This document shows, in pieces, positions 51,087-59,176 of a stretch of DNA of 64,000 bases. Position numbers and translations under genes: made by a program. Positions within the stretch are counted from its first letter, which is position 1, and each line of letters starts with the position of its first letter. The stretch is from Sulfurimicrobium sp963741495. Its GTDB lineage: Bacteria; Pseudomonadota; Gammaproteobacteria; Burkholderiales; Sulfuricellaceae. Under the pieces are notes generated by a model. The model saw nothing but the letters and a program-made list of their open reading frames with translations, was not told the DNA's origin and searched no databases. The stretch covers positions 289,345 through 353,344 of the forward strand of contig CAVUID010000012.1 of the NCBI GenBank assembly GCA_963741495.1, read 5' to 3'.

Positions 51087-51998
51087 ATGAAACTCTCACT
51101 CGGCCCCCTCCTCTACTACTGGGACAACGAAAAGGTAAATGCCTTTTACGACGCAGTGGCGCGTTCTCCAGTGGACATCGTCTACCTTGGCGAAACGGTG
51201 TGTTCGCGCCGCCATCTTCTGCGACTGGATGACTGGCTTGAAGTAGCAAAAAAGCTTAGCGATGCAGGCAAGGAAGTCGTGCTCTCCACCCAGACCCTGA
51301 TCGAATCGGAATCCGACCTCAAAACCCTGCGAAAAATTACCGGTAACGTCAACTTCAGGGTCGAAGCCAACGACATGGGTGCCGTGCGCCTGCTAGCAAA
51401 CCGGGTGCCATTCGTGGCCGGCACCACCCTGAATATCTACAACCCGCAAACACTTCAGCTACTGGCCGAAATGGGCGCCATGCGCTGGGTCATGCCGGTG
51501 GAGATGTCAAGGTCTGCACTCGAAGCCATGAAGCAAAGCTGCCCGGCGGGCGTGGAGACTGAAGCCTTCGCCTATGGGCGGCTACCGCTGGCGTTCTCGG
51601 CGCGCTGTTTCACTGCACGCCACCACAATCTGCAGAAAGACGACTGCCAGTTCCGCTGCCTCGATTACGAAAACGGCCTTACGCTCAAAACCCGCGAAGG
51701 CCAGCCATTTCTCACGCTGAATGGCATCCAGACGATGTCCGCACGGGTATACAACCTGTTGGGTGAGTTTGAAGAGATGCGTGCTGCCGGCGTGGACGTG
51801 GTACGTATCAGCCCCCAGGCCTACCATACAGAAAAGATCCTGCACCTGTTCCGAGAAACGCTGGAACAGCGCATTCCGCCGAGCCTGGCGTTAACCCAGA
51901 TGGAAAAACTGATGCCAGAACAGCCCTGCAATGGCTACTGGCACGGCAAACCCGGCCTGGACTTCATCCCTCAACCCGCACTCGCAAGAAGCGCCTGA
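51087..51998 (+). CDS. ubiV: UbiV, O2-independent ubiquinone hydroxylation subunit
   Basis: A 303-residue U32-type partner of UbiU. It starts MKLSLGPLLYYW and has VYLGETVCSRR near 33-43 and a C-terminal cysteine group (ARCFTARHHNLQKDDCQFRC) for its iron-sulfur cluster. Together with UbiU and UbiT it lets the cell make ubiquinone under denitrifying conditions. ubiT follows after 10 bp. Confidence 0.93.
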   Translation: MKLSLGPLLYYWDNEKVNAFYDAVARSPVDIVYLGETVCSRRHLLRLDDWLEVAKKLSDAGKEVVLSTQTLIESESDLKTLRKITGNVNFRVEANDMGAVRLLANRVPFVAGTTLNIYNPQTLQLLAEMGAMRWVMPVEMSRSALEAMKQSCPAGVETEAFAYGRLPLAFSARCFTARHHNLQKDDCQFRCLDYENGLTLKTREGQPFLTLNGIQTMSARVYNLLGEFEEMRAAGVDVVRISPQAYHTEKILHLFRETLEQRIPPSLALTQMEKLMPEQPCNGYWHGKPGLDFIPQPALARSA

Positions 51999-52008
51999 AA
52001 GGAACACC

Positions 52009-52473
52009 ATGCGTCCATTCTTCATTCCTCAGCCAATCAGCAACCTGCTTTCAAGGCTGCCGCAGTACCCCCATTCACTGATTTTTTGCCGTGCAATGAA
52101 CCTGGCGCTGGGCACAAAGCTTAATGACCCAGTCTGGCAACCGCTGCATGGCAAACAAGTCAGCGTCCGGGTAAGGGATGCTGGCATCACCTTCCACTTC
52201 ACATTCAACCCGAATGGAATATCTGCCCGCCAAGCCGCCGCCCAGGCCGACCTGTCCATCAGCGCCAGCGCTCAGGATTTCATGCTGCTGGCACTGCGCA
52301 AGGAAGACCCGGACACCCTGTTCTTCTCCCGCCGACTGGTAATGGAAGGCGATACCGAACTGGGACTGCTGGTAAAAAACACGCTGGACAGCCTGGAATT
52401 GCCACCGCTGGACATCAGCAACCTCCTGCCCGCGCACCTGTTTGGCAAGCTCAGGACTCGCCTGCTGGCATAA
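52009..52473 (+). CDS. ubiT: UbiT, SCP2-domain accessory of anaerobic ubiquinone synthesis
   Basis: A 154-residue protein with an SCP2-like lipid-binding domain (LHGKQVSVRVRDAGITFHF..., FFSRRLVMEGDTELGLLVKN). UbiT binds isoprenoid lipids and partners UbiUV. ATG 52009 starts directly after ubiV. It ends the ubiUVT operon. Confidence 0.9.
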   Translation: MRPFFIPQPISNLLSRLPQYPHSLIFCRAMNLALGTKLNDPVWQPLHGKQVSVRVRDAGITFHFTFNPNGISARQAAAQADLSISASAQDFMLLALRKEDPDTLFFSRRLVMEGDTELGLLVKNTLDSLELPPLDISNLLPAHLFGKLRTRLLA

Positions 52474-52572
52474 AACACTTCACCACCACCTGTAGTGCTT
52501 TTGCTTTACAAGTAACCACAATATGTTGTTATAATCTTCCTCACAAAATAGAAGTAACGTGAGGAGGATTCA

Positions 52573-52971
52573 ATGCCGTTTGCCAAAGCTTACCAGCAGC
52601 AAAATCAATCCGAAGCACGCCGCCCACATCAAGTTCATCTTCGCCTTATCAATGGCGGCCAGCGCATCAACGAACCTCGCGGGGAAATGCGCTGTTCCCG
52701 CCGTGTTCCCATGGAGTGCTACGTCAAAGTCAGGATGAGTGAAAGTGGCGAAGTATTCTATGCCATGAGCAAGAACCTGAGCGTGGATGGCGTTGCATTC
52801 ACAGCCCAGTACGTACCTCGCTATGGCGAGCTGATGGAAATCCAGCTGCAGTCGCCGCTTGGCTCCAGCACGAAACCTTTCAAGGCGCTGGTTCAGGTAC
52901 GCCGCTGTAGCCAGAAGGGCGACCAGCAGGGTTATGAGATCGGCGCGGCGATCATTAAAGTACGCCAGTAA
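52573..52971 (+). CDS. PilZ-domain protein
   Basis: A 132-residue cytoplasmic protein. The c-di-GMP-binding motifs are R43-R44 (CSRRVPM) and NLSVDG at 68-73, an NxSxxG variant. A basic 40-residue tail precedes the domain. It would respond to c-di-GMP; its target is unknown. AGGAGG precedes the ATG. It converges on nirN. Confidence 0.85.
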   Translation: MPFAKAYQQQNQSEARRPHQVHLRLINGGQRINEPRGEMRCSRRVPMECYVKVRMSESGEVFYAMSKNLSVDGVAFTAQYVPRYGELMEIQLQSPLGSSTKPFKALVQVRRCSQKGDQQGYEIGAAIIKVRQ

Positions 52972-52984
52972 ACCCACCTCCGCC

Positions 52985-53008
52985 CACTCCCGCACCTTCA
53001 CGGGAGTG
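52985..53008. terminator. Hairpin between convergent pilZ and nirN
   Basis: A perfect 8-bp stem CACTCCCG / CGGGAGTG with an 8-base loop. No T run follows on either strand, so terminator function is not certain. Confidence 0.45.
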
Positions 53009-53014
53009 AACAGA

Positions 53015-54598
53015 TCAGTGACTGGTTCCGGCTGAGCGGGTCGTCTTGTTGTAAACGTTATACTTGCCCGAAGGTTTTTTCATCGGGATACGCTTCACTT
53101 CCTTCAGTGTCGCAGTATCATAAATCACCAGCGCGCCATCCATTTCCCAGATGCTTACCAGCGCATATTTGCCATCGCGGGAAAATTCCACATGAGCTGC
53201 AGTCTTGCCTGGCTCGGGCCGCAGGATGTGAGCGACTTCCAGGGTTTGCTTGTCGATCAGGTGCATCACGTCGTTGCTCGCCGGGTTGCCGGTAGCAAAG
53301 CCATCCGTCCAGGCGTAAGGCGTATTCTCATGACTGCGCATGAAGAAGCCCGGCCCCAGTGTCTTGATCTCTTTGATGGTCTTCCAGCTTTGCATGTCGA
53401 TCACACTGACCACACCGTCTTTCATGTTGGGCGTGGCCATCACCGGCCGCCCCTGATACTCCCAGGTAATCCCTGAACCGAGATGCGGCATGCCGGGCAG
53501 ATCCAGTTGCGCCAGTTTCTTGCCTGTATCGAGATCAATAACCTGCCCTTTGTGGCTATCGCGCGCGGTCCCAATCAGCAGCTTGTAGCTCTGATCGAAA
53601 AAGAAGTCGTCAAGAAAATCATCCACCGCAATGCGGCGAACCGGGAAATCTTTCTCGCCATAGGCAATTTCCCACACCTCGCGCGTGTCTTTCAGCGCCG
53701 CCACGAAACTGCCGCGCGGCTCCGCCTGATACACGGCGGATACCCGTGAGCTTTTGCCATCCTGCCCTATTGCCGGAATCACCTTGAGCAGAGAGAGATC
53801 TTCTGCATCCAGCAGCACCAGGCTATGCGGCAAGTAATTACCCACCAGCACCGACTTGCCATCGCCAGACACCGCCAGATTGCGGGTATTGATACCGGCC
53901 CGCACTTCCGCCACGGTTTTCAGATTGTAGATATCAAACTTGCTCACCCAGCCATCGCGCGAGGCAAAATAGACGAAACGCCCATCCGGGGAAAACTTCG
54001 GTCCGCCATGCAAGGCAAAGCGGGTGGCAAAGCGGTGAATCGGCTCCAGCTTGTCTCCATCAAGAATGGTGGCGTGATGGTCGCCCAGCTCCACCACTAC
54101 AAACAAATTGAGCGGGTCGGCGCTGAATACCGGCTTGTCCGCCAGGCTCCCCGCAGGCACGTGCTGAATATGAGAAGTAATAATTTCATTTTCGCCCCAT
54201 ACCGGCATCTGCGGCAGCTTGCTGTAGATCAACCCCGTCAGCGCCTCAATCTCCGCCTTGCCCAACTTGTCGCCAAATCCGGCCATCTGGCTGGCAGCAC
54301 GGCCATCGGCGATGGTCTTGATTGCGTCCGGGCGACGCAATCGAGCCAGATTCTCCGGCAGCAGCGCCGGACCGATACCGCCCAGGCGGTCTGCACCGTG
54401 ACAGGAAGCACAGTGCTCAGTGTAGAGCTGATTCACATCCGGCGCGGCCAGGGCTGTTGTTGAAAACAATGCCAATAACAAGACAAAACCTTTAACCGCA
54501 AAGGACGCAAAGGTACGCAAAGGGAAAACAAAAGGAAAACAAAAAGACTGACTTGATTTCCCTTGCGTATCTTTGCGGTTAAATATCATTTTATCCAT
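53015..54598 (-). CDS. nirN: NirN, heme d1 maturation protein
   Basis: A 527-residue periplasmic protein related to NirS: signal (hydrophobic 37-51), cytochrome c domain with CASCHG at 63-68 and an eight-bladed d1-type propeller. NirN performs the last oxidation in heme d1 synthesis and helps load NirS. ATG 54598 overlaps the nirJ end; its first part (about residues 6-36) is coded by a dispersed repeat (54491-54583), giving an odd tail before the signal peptide. A later start such as TTG within the repeat is possible. The frame extends to 54697 but that part is inside nirJ. Confidence 0.88.
   Translation of the reverse strand: MDKMIFNRKDTQGKSSQSFCFPFVFPLRTFASFAVKGFVLLLALFSTTALAAPDVNQLYTEHCASCHGADRLGGIGPALLPENLARLRRPDAIKTIADGRAASQMAGFGDKLGKAEIEALTGLIYSKLPQMPVWGENEIITSHIQHVPAGSLADKPVFSADPLNLFVVVELGDHHATILDGDKLEPIHRFATRFALHGGPKFSPDGRFVYFASRDGWVSKFDIYNLKTVAEVRAGINTRNLAVSGDGKSVLVGNYLPHSLVLLDAEDLSLLKVIPAIGQDGKSSRVSAVYQAEPRGSFVAALKDTREVWEIAYGEKDFPVRRIAVDDFLDDFFFDQSYKLLIGTARDSHKGQVIDLDTGKKLAQLDLPGMPHLGSGITWEYQGRPVMATPNMKDGVVSVIDMQSWKTIKEIKTLGPGFFMRSHENTPYAWTDGFATGNPASNDVMHLIDKQTLEVAHILRPEPGKTAAHVEFSRDGKYALVSIWEMDGALVIYDTATLKEVKRIPMKKPSGKYNVYNKTTRSAGTSH
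54491..54583. repeat. Dispersed AAAGGACGCAAAGG inverted-repeat element, copy 2
   Basis: Arms TTTAACCGCAAAGGACGCAA (54491 on) and CCCTTGCGTATCTTTGCGGT (to 54583) mirror each other. It matches the element at 6782-6856. It lies inside the nirN reading frame just after the nirJ stop. Confidence 0.65.
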
Positions 54599-55742
54599 TT
54601 CCACCACTCCCGATTTCCTCATCATCCAGATAACATGCCGGGTCTTCTGCCCACGGGTCGCCCGTCGTCTGCCATGCTCGCACCCTCGTATTACCACCGC
54701 AAATTGTAAAGTAAGTGCACGCTCCGCAGCGCCCGCTCACGGTTCGCGGCTGCGCCTTGAGCCCAGCCATGATGGGGTCCGAGGTGTCCGCCCAGATTTC
54801 CGAGAAAGGCCGTTCGCGTACATTGCCCAGGTTGTAGTTCCACCACATGGTATCGGGATGAACATTGCCCAGGTTGTCGATGTTGGCCACGTTCACCCCG
54901 GAGGAATTGCCGCCCCACTGCTCAAGCTTGGCACGAATGTGGCTTTCCAGATGCGGGAAGTTTTTCCTCACCCACAACAGCAGGTAAACGCCATCGGCAT
55001 CGTTGTTGCCGGTAACGAACTCCTTCGGTCGGCCCGCCTTCTGGTCGCGCCAGCAAGTATCGAGAAGCAGGTCCATGGCCTGCCGGGTCGTCTGGTGAAA
55101 GGCGTCATCCTTGCGGTTCTTGTTACCGCGCCCGGCATAGTTGAGGTGGGAGAGATAAAACTTGTCCAGCCCTTCGTCTTCCATCAGTTGCAACAGCGCC
55201 GGCAGGTCGTGCGCATTATCCTGCGTCAGGGTAAAGCGAATGCCGACCTTGATACCGCGTTGCTTGCACAACCGGATACCGTGCATGGACTTCTCGAACG
55301 CCCCATCCATGCGGCGAAACTTATCATGCGTGGCCTGAATGCCATCCAGACTGACGCCAACATAGTCATAGCCGATGGCGGCGATCTGATCAATATTTGA
55401 TTCGTCAATCAGCGTGCCATTGGAAGACAGCCCGACATAAAACCCCATCTCCTTGGCGCGGCGGGATACATCGAAAATATCAGCCCGCAGCAAGGGCTCC
55501 CCACCCGAAAGAATCAGCACAGGCACACGAAAGTGCTTGAGATCTTCCATCACGCCAAACACTTCCTGCGTTGACAACTCGCCAGGAAAATCCTTGTCAG
55601 CCGAAATCGAGTAGCAATGCTTGCAGGTGAGGTTGCAGCGACGGATCAGGTTCCAGATCACCACAGGACCGGGTGGATTGCGCTTGGGCCCGAGTGGGGT
55701 GGGGTTGGAAATTTCCTGCATGAACTGGGAAATGCGAAACAT
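54591..55742 (-). CDS. nirJ: NirJ, radical SAM enzyme of heme d1 synthesis
   Basis: A 383-residue radical SAM protein. The SAM cluster motif is C36-x3-C40-x2-C43 (CNLTCKHC), and a C-terminal SPASM-type cysteine set follows (GRCGACTYFTICGG, then DPAC). It removes the propionates of didecarboxysiroheme to form the keto groups of heme d1. An FNR-type palindrome lies 66-79 bp upstream, so nirJ-nirN may have their own promoter. Confidence 0.94.
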   Translation of the reverse strand: MFRISQFMQEISNPTPLGPKRNPPGPVVIWNLIRRCNLTCKHCYSISADKDFPGELSTQEVFGVMEDLKHFRVPVLILSGGEPLLRADIFDVSRRAKEMGFYVGLSSNGTLIDESNIDQIAAIGYDYVGVSLDGIQATHDKFRRMDGAFEKSMHGIRLCKQRGIKVGIRFTLTQDNAHDLPALLQLMEDEGLDKFYLSHLNYAGRGNKNRKDDAFHQTTRQAMDLLLDTCWRDQKAGRPKEFVTGNNDADGVYLLLWVRKNFPHLESHIRAKLEQWGGNSSGVNVANIDNLGNVHPDTMWWNYNLGNVRERPFSEIWADTSDPIMAGLKAQPRTVSGRCGACTYFTICGGNTRVRAWQTTGDPWAEDPACYLDDEEIGSGGNG

Positions 55743-55807
55743 GTGGAGCGCTCCGGGGCATCGCCAAAGTGATGAGACGAATGTACCCGGCCCAATTCAC
55801 GCCGGGA

Positions 55808-55821
55808 ATGATTTAAATCAA
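55808..55821 (-). promoter_or_regulatory. FNR/Dnr-type box upstream of nirJ
   Basis: The core TGATTTAAATCA is a perfect palindrome; read on the minus strand it is TTGATTTAAATCAT, one mismatch from consensus. Confidence 0.6.
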
Positions 55822-55843
55822 AGATGTCCGGATTTTGAAAAAA

Positions 55844-56389
55844 CTAGCGATAATCCTGCTGCGGCAGATAGAGTGGATAAAGAACGTTTTCCTCGGTTTG
55901 AATGCGCTTTGTCAGCACTTTGCCGATGCCGCCCACTTCTTGCTGGAAGCTCTGCCACATCTTGCCATCCCACTCGCCCTCGGCGGTGTATTTGTGCAGA
56001 AAATCGGCCACTGCCTTGCCGATATGCTGCATCTCCCTGCGAAATTCGTGCATGATCGCGGCATTCTCGGTATCGCCCTCAAGGCTGTGCTGAAGATAGA
56101 CGTAAAAACGGACATTCTCCTTGAGCAGATGGCCACGCAAGGCATCACCGAATTCGCCCAGCTTTTCCTTGGTACGCAACATGTTTTTCTGCTCCATCGC
56201 GGCAACAATTTCACCAAAGATACCGAACAATACATGATGATCCGCAACCAGGTTGGGCACCAGATTGGGGTCATAATGCAACTGAGTTCCGGCGGCCACC
56301 CCGGATTCTGCGGGTGTTGCAGCCTTTTCCGGCTTTTTTTCCTCTTCCTGTGCTACCGGCTTCTTCCTTCCCCACAAGAACTCGAACAT
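55844..56389 (-). CDS. Hemerythrin-like HHE protein
   Basis: A 181-residue protein. After a charged, flexible start (about 8-30) comes a four-helix hemerythrin-type domain with DHH (50-52), ENVRFYVYL near 91, MHEFRREMQHIG near 113 and EENVLYPLY near 168, giving the His/Glu ligands. Related proteins in denitrification clusters bind NO or protect and repair metal sites. AGGAGG precedes the ATG. It lies between nirH and nirJ in the same direction. Confidence 0.82.
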   Translation of the reverse strand: MFEFLWGRKKPVAQEEEKKPEKAATPAESGVAAGTQLHYDPNLVPNLVADHHVLFGIFGEIVAAMEQKNMLRTKEKLGEFGDALRGHLLKENVRFYVYLQHSLEGDTENAAIMHEFRREMQHIGKAVADFLHKYTAEGEWDGKMWQSFQQEVGGIGKVLTKRIQTEENVLYPLYLPQQDYR

Positions 56390-56411
56390 AAAGCCTCCTT
56401 TCCTTTAAAAA

Positions 56412-56882
56412 TCAAACTATCCGCAAACCTGTTTTTTTTAATATTTTCGTACTGTAAAGTATTTCGTGCCTACGGCAAGAATTCCCCAGTATTTCTTCAA
56501 TCTGCCTCGCTTTCAACTCCACTTCCGCCCGGTCATGGCCATGCACCATGGCAAAAAGATTGTACGGCCAGTCCGGCAGGTAGCGCGGACGCTGGTAACA
56601 ATGGCTGACTGATTCCAACCGGCCAACGCGCTCCCCCAGTTCATCCATAAACTCATCTGCCACGTCCCACACCGTCATTCCATTGGCCTTGTAGCCCAGA
56701 GCATAATGATTCGGCACGGCAGCGATGCGCCGAATAACCCCTGCATCCAGCATGGCAGCCATGCGTCTCATCACTTCGTCTGACGTACTCCCCACCTGGA
56801 GCGCCACGGCATGATAGGGTTGAGGAACGAGCGGCAACCCCGCCTGCGTGGCGAGAATGATTGCGCGGTCAAGATCGTCCAT
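56412..56882 (-). CDS. nirH: NirH, siroheme decarboxylase subunit
   Basis: A 156-residue Lrp/AsnC-like protein without signal peptide. The pattern ...GVIRRIAAVPNHYALGYKANGMTVWDV and HCYQRPRYLPDWPYNLFAMVHG is that of the NirH/AhbB group. NirDLGH decarboxylate siroheme to didecarboxysiroheme. It is 4 bp downstream of a cytochrome c4 gene, an uncommon neighbour within the d1 genes. Confidence 0.9.
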   Translation of the reverse strand: MDDLDRAIILATQAGLPLVPQPYHAVALQVGSTSDEVMRRMAAMLDAGVIRRIAAVPNHYALGYKANGMTVWDVADEFMDELGERVGRLESVSHCYQRPRYLPDWPYNLFAMVHGHDRAEVELKARQIEEILGNSCRRHEILYSTKILKKTGLRIV

Positions 56883-56886
56883 ATCG

Positions 56887-57543
56887 TTACTTCATGCCGG
56901 AGACATACGCCACCAGCGCATTGATGTCTGCATCCGTCAGATTCTTGGTATTGGCCGCCATGAGCGGGTCCATGCGCTCCCCCGTGCCATCACGATAGCG
57001 CCTCAGGGAAATACTCATGTACTCGGGCTGCTGGCCGGCTATGCGCGCGATCTTCTCGTTGCCGCGGCCCTGTTCGCCATGACAACGCTGGCAAATCTTG
57101 AAGAACAGTTCACCGCCGCGATCAGCCAATGCGGGGTTGGAAGAGGCATGGGGTTTGACCGTCTGACTGGAAAAATACACCACTGCATTCACCTTTTCAT
57201 CATCGCTCAGGACCTTGATCATACCTTGCATGAAATCATTACGACGGCGCCCATCGCTAAATTTCTTCACCTGCTCCAGCAGGTAGGCCGGATTCTGACC
57301 CGCCAGATTCGGAATGTCCGGCTTGCTACTATTCCCGCCCCCGCCATGGCAATTGGCGCAGAACAGCGCCGGTTTCCTCCCGGCCTTGACAGCGGCCTGG
57401 GTAGCTGCGGCATCCTGCATCGCCGCGCCAAGCCTTTCCTCCAGACTGATTCTGGCTGCGTCACCGGATCCGGCAAGGGCTACACCACAGCTGGCCAGGG
57501 CTCCGGTCATCAGCATATTGGCAATAAAATATTTCCCGCTCAT
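56887..57543 (-). CDS. Diheme cytochrome c4
   Basis: A 218-residue periplasmic cytochrome with a signal peptide (from ATG 57543), CANCHG and CQRCHG heme motifs and the PNLAGQ / ARIAGQ pattern of cytochrome c4. It likely feeds electrons to NirS or another terminal reductase. The frame is open up to 57690, but ATG 57543, with GGGAG upstream, starts the signal directly. An FNR-type box lies about 100 bp upstream. Confidence 0.88.
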   Translation of the reverse strand: MSGKYFIANMLMTGALASCGVALAGSGDAARISLEERLGAAMQDAAATQAAVKAGRKPALFCANCHGGGGNSSKPDIPNLAGQNPAYLLEQVKKFSDGRRRNDFMQGMIKVLSDDEKVNAVVYFSSQTVKPHASSNPALADRGGELFFKICQRCHGEQGRGNEKIARIAGQQPEYMSISLRRYRDGTGERMDPLMAANTKNLTDADINALVAYVSGMK

Positions 57544-57643
57544 TGATCTCCCTACCCCCTTATCGGCTTTCCCACTAATAACGGATAACGGGGTCGATTT
57601 TAAGGGAGATGCTCGGGGTAATCCACCAAGATCAATGGCTGGC

Positions 57644-57657
57644 TTGACAGAGATCAA
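57644..57657 (-). promoter_or_regulatory. FNR/Dnr-type box upstream of the cytochrome c4 gene
   Basis: TTGACAGAGATCAA fits TTGAY-N4-ATCAA and is 101 bp before the ATG at 57543, in the gap after nirG. Confidence 0.6.
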
Positions 57658-57734
57658 AGAATTTCGTGCAGAAAGCGCTTTATAGGGCACGCATCAACAT
57701 TTTTCTGGAATCGTTCCGGAACATAGCCCCGCAT

Positions 57735-58184
57735 TCATACCCGGAATTTCAGCTCGACAAAATATTCCTTTTGTTTCGGCATATTGAATACTGGATAACC
57801 GGCATTCCGTTCTATCTCGGCAATAGCTTGCTCCTGGCCCTGCGGTGTTTCCGTGGCAAGCACAAACCACATGTTGAGCGCATGATCACGGGCATAGTTG
57901 TGCGCCACCTCCGGCATGGCATTGACGATTCCTGCCACTCGCTCGAAATCCTCGGGAGGAATCTTCATTGCCGCCAGACTCAGCCCCCCGCCCAGGCGCT
58001 CGGCATGGTACATCGGGCCGAAGCGAGTTAGCACCTTCACCTGCAGCAAACGTTCGAGACGAGACAGCAAGTCCTGTTCACTCGTACCCAGTTCTGCGGC
58101 AACCTCGGCATAGGGATGCTCGCAAATGGGGAAACCATCCTGCAGGCGATTGACGATGGCGCGATCAAGCGCATCCAGTTCCAT
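57735..58184 (-). CDS. nirG: NirG, siroheme decarboxylase subunit
   Basis: A 149-residue Lrp/AsnC-like protein (MELDALDRAIVNRLQDGFPICEHPYAEVA..., then PEVAHNYARDHALNMWFVLAT). It acts with NirDL and NirH in d1 synthesis. ATG 58184 overlaps the nirDL stop as TGATG; the longer frame to 58217 is not needed. Confidence 0.9.
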   Translation of the reverse strand: MELDALDRAIVNRLQDGFPICEHPYAEVAAELGTSEQDLLSRLERLLQVKVLTRFGPMYHAERLGGGLSLAAMKIPPEDFERVAGIVNAMPEVAHNYARDHALNMWFVLATETPQGQEQAIAEIERNAGYPVFNMPKQKEYFVELKFRV

Positions 58185-59176
58185 CAGGCCGCTGCTCTGG
58201 CGTAACGTGCACCACACTGCTTGAAGCGACGTGTACTGAACAGCACCTCATGAGCAACATGTTGCAGCCCACATCCCTGACGCATTTCTTCCACGCGCGC
58301 CAGCACTTCCTCTCGGTCGTGACCATGTATCATGCAGAAAAGATTGTAGCGCCACACCGGCAGCCGACGCGGACGGCGGTAGCACAGGGTAACGAATTCA
58401 AGTTTGCCGAGGCAGTTTCCTAGCGAACGAACTTCCTCATCCGGAATATCCCACACCACCATGGCATTGGCGCGATAGCCCAGTTCGTGATGGCGCACAA
58501 CCACGCCCATGCGCTTGATCACGCCCTGCCGGATCAGGTTTTGCAGGCAAACAATCACCGTAGCTTCGGATAAGTCCAGGCTCGCAGCCACCGCCGCGTA
58601 GGGGTGTGCCACCAGCGGCAGGCCGGACTGAATGGCTGCGATCACGCGACTTTCGTCCGGGCTGGGCAGATAGGGCTGACACGGCGAACCGGCGTGACTA
58701 TCGACAAAGGCATTATTTTTGCGCCGATTGCCCGTCATGTCGAAGCCCAGGTCAATGTGATAATCCTCTACCAAAGGCAGAAACAGCACCCGGCAACCCG
58801 AACGCTCCTCAATTTCCTTCAGCACCCGTTGCAGCGCCACTTCATCCGGCGCCGCCACCACAAACCACAAGTTGTAATGGTGCTCACGCTGGTAGTTGTG
58901 ATTCACTTCAGGATAGCTGCTGACCATCGCGGCCACCTCTTCCAGGCTTCCCTCCGGCACCGCCAGCGCCGCCAGTGTACTGGCACCGATACTGCGCGGG
59001 CGAAACACTGCCCCAACGCGGCTGACGACACCCTGCATGTGCAGACGATTCAGGCTTTCCACCACATCACGCTCGGTGGCACCCAGCTCAAGAGCAATTT
59101 TTTCAAATGGCGCTGACAGCAGCGGGAAATCATGCTGGTAGTCGTTGAGAAGACGGTTTTCCAATGATGAATTCAT
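58184..59176 (-). CDS. nirDL: NirDL, fused siroheme decarboxylase
   Basis: A 330-residue fusion of two Lrp/AsnC-like halves. NirD-like: LLNDYQHDFPLLSAPFEKIA with NYQREHHYNLWFVVA near 94-108. NirL-like: SGLPLVAHPYAAVAASL with CYRRPRRLPVWRYNLFCMIHG near 268-288. A short linker (about 150-170) joins them. It decarboxylates siroheme. The start overlaps the nirF stop (ATGA). Confidence 0.92.
   Translation of the reverse strand: MNSSLENRLLNDYQHDFPLLSAPFEKIALELGATERDVVESLNRLHMQGVVSRVGAVFRPRSIGASTLAALAVPEGSLEEVAAMVSSYPEVNHNYQREHHYNLWFVVAAPDEVALQRVLKEIEERSGCRVLFLPLVEDYHIDLGFDMTGNRRKNNAFVDSHAGSPCQPYLPSPDESRVIAAIQSGLPLVAHPYAAVAASLDLSEATVIVCLQNLIRQGVIKRMGVVVRHHELGYRANAMVVWDIPDEEVRSLGNCLGKLEFVTLCYRRPRRLPVWRYNLFCMIHGHDREEVLARVEEMRQGCGLQHVAHEVLFSTRRFKQCGARYARAAA

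Noticed and set aside
53015..54598. Second nirS
   Set aside because: The protein has a NirS-like fold, but its place next to nirJ and its short single-heme N-terminal domain fit NirN; the true nirS is at the right edge beside nirT.
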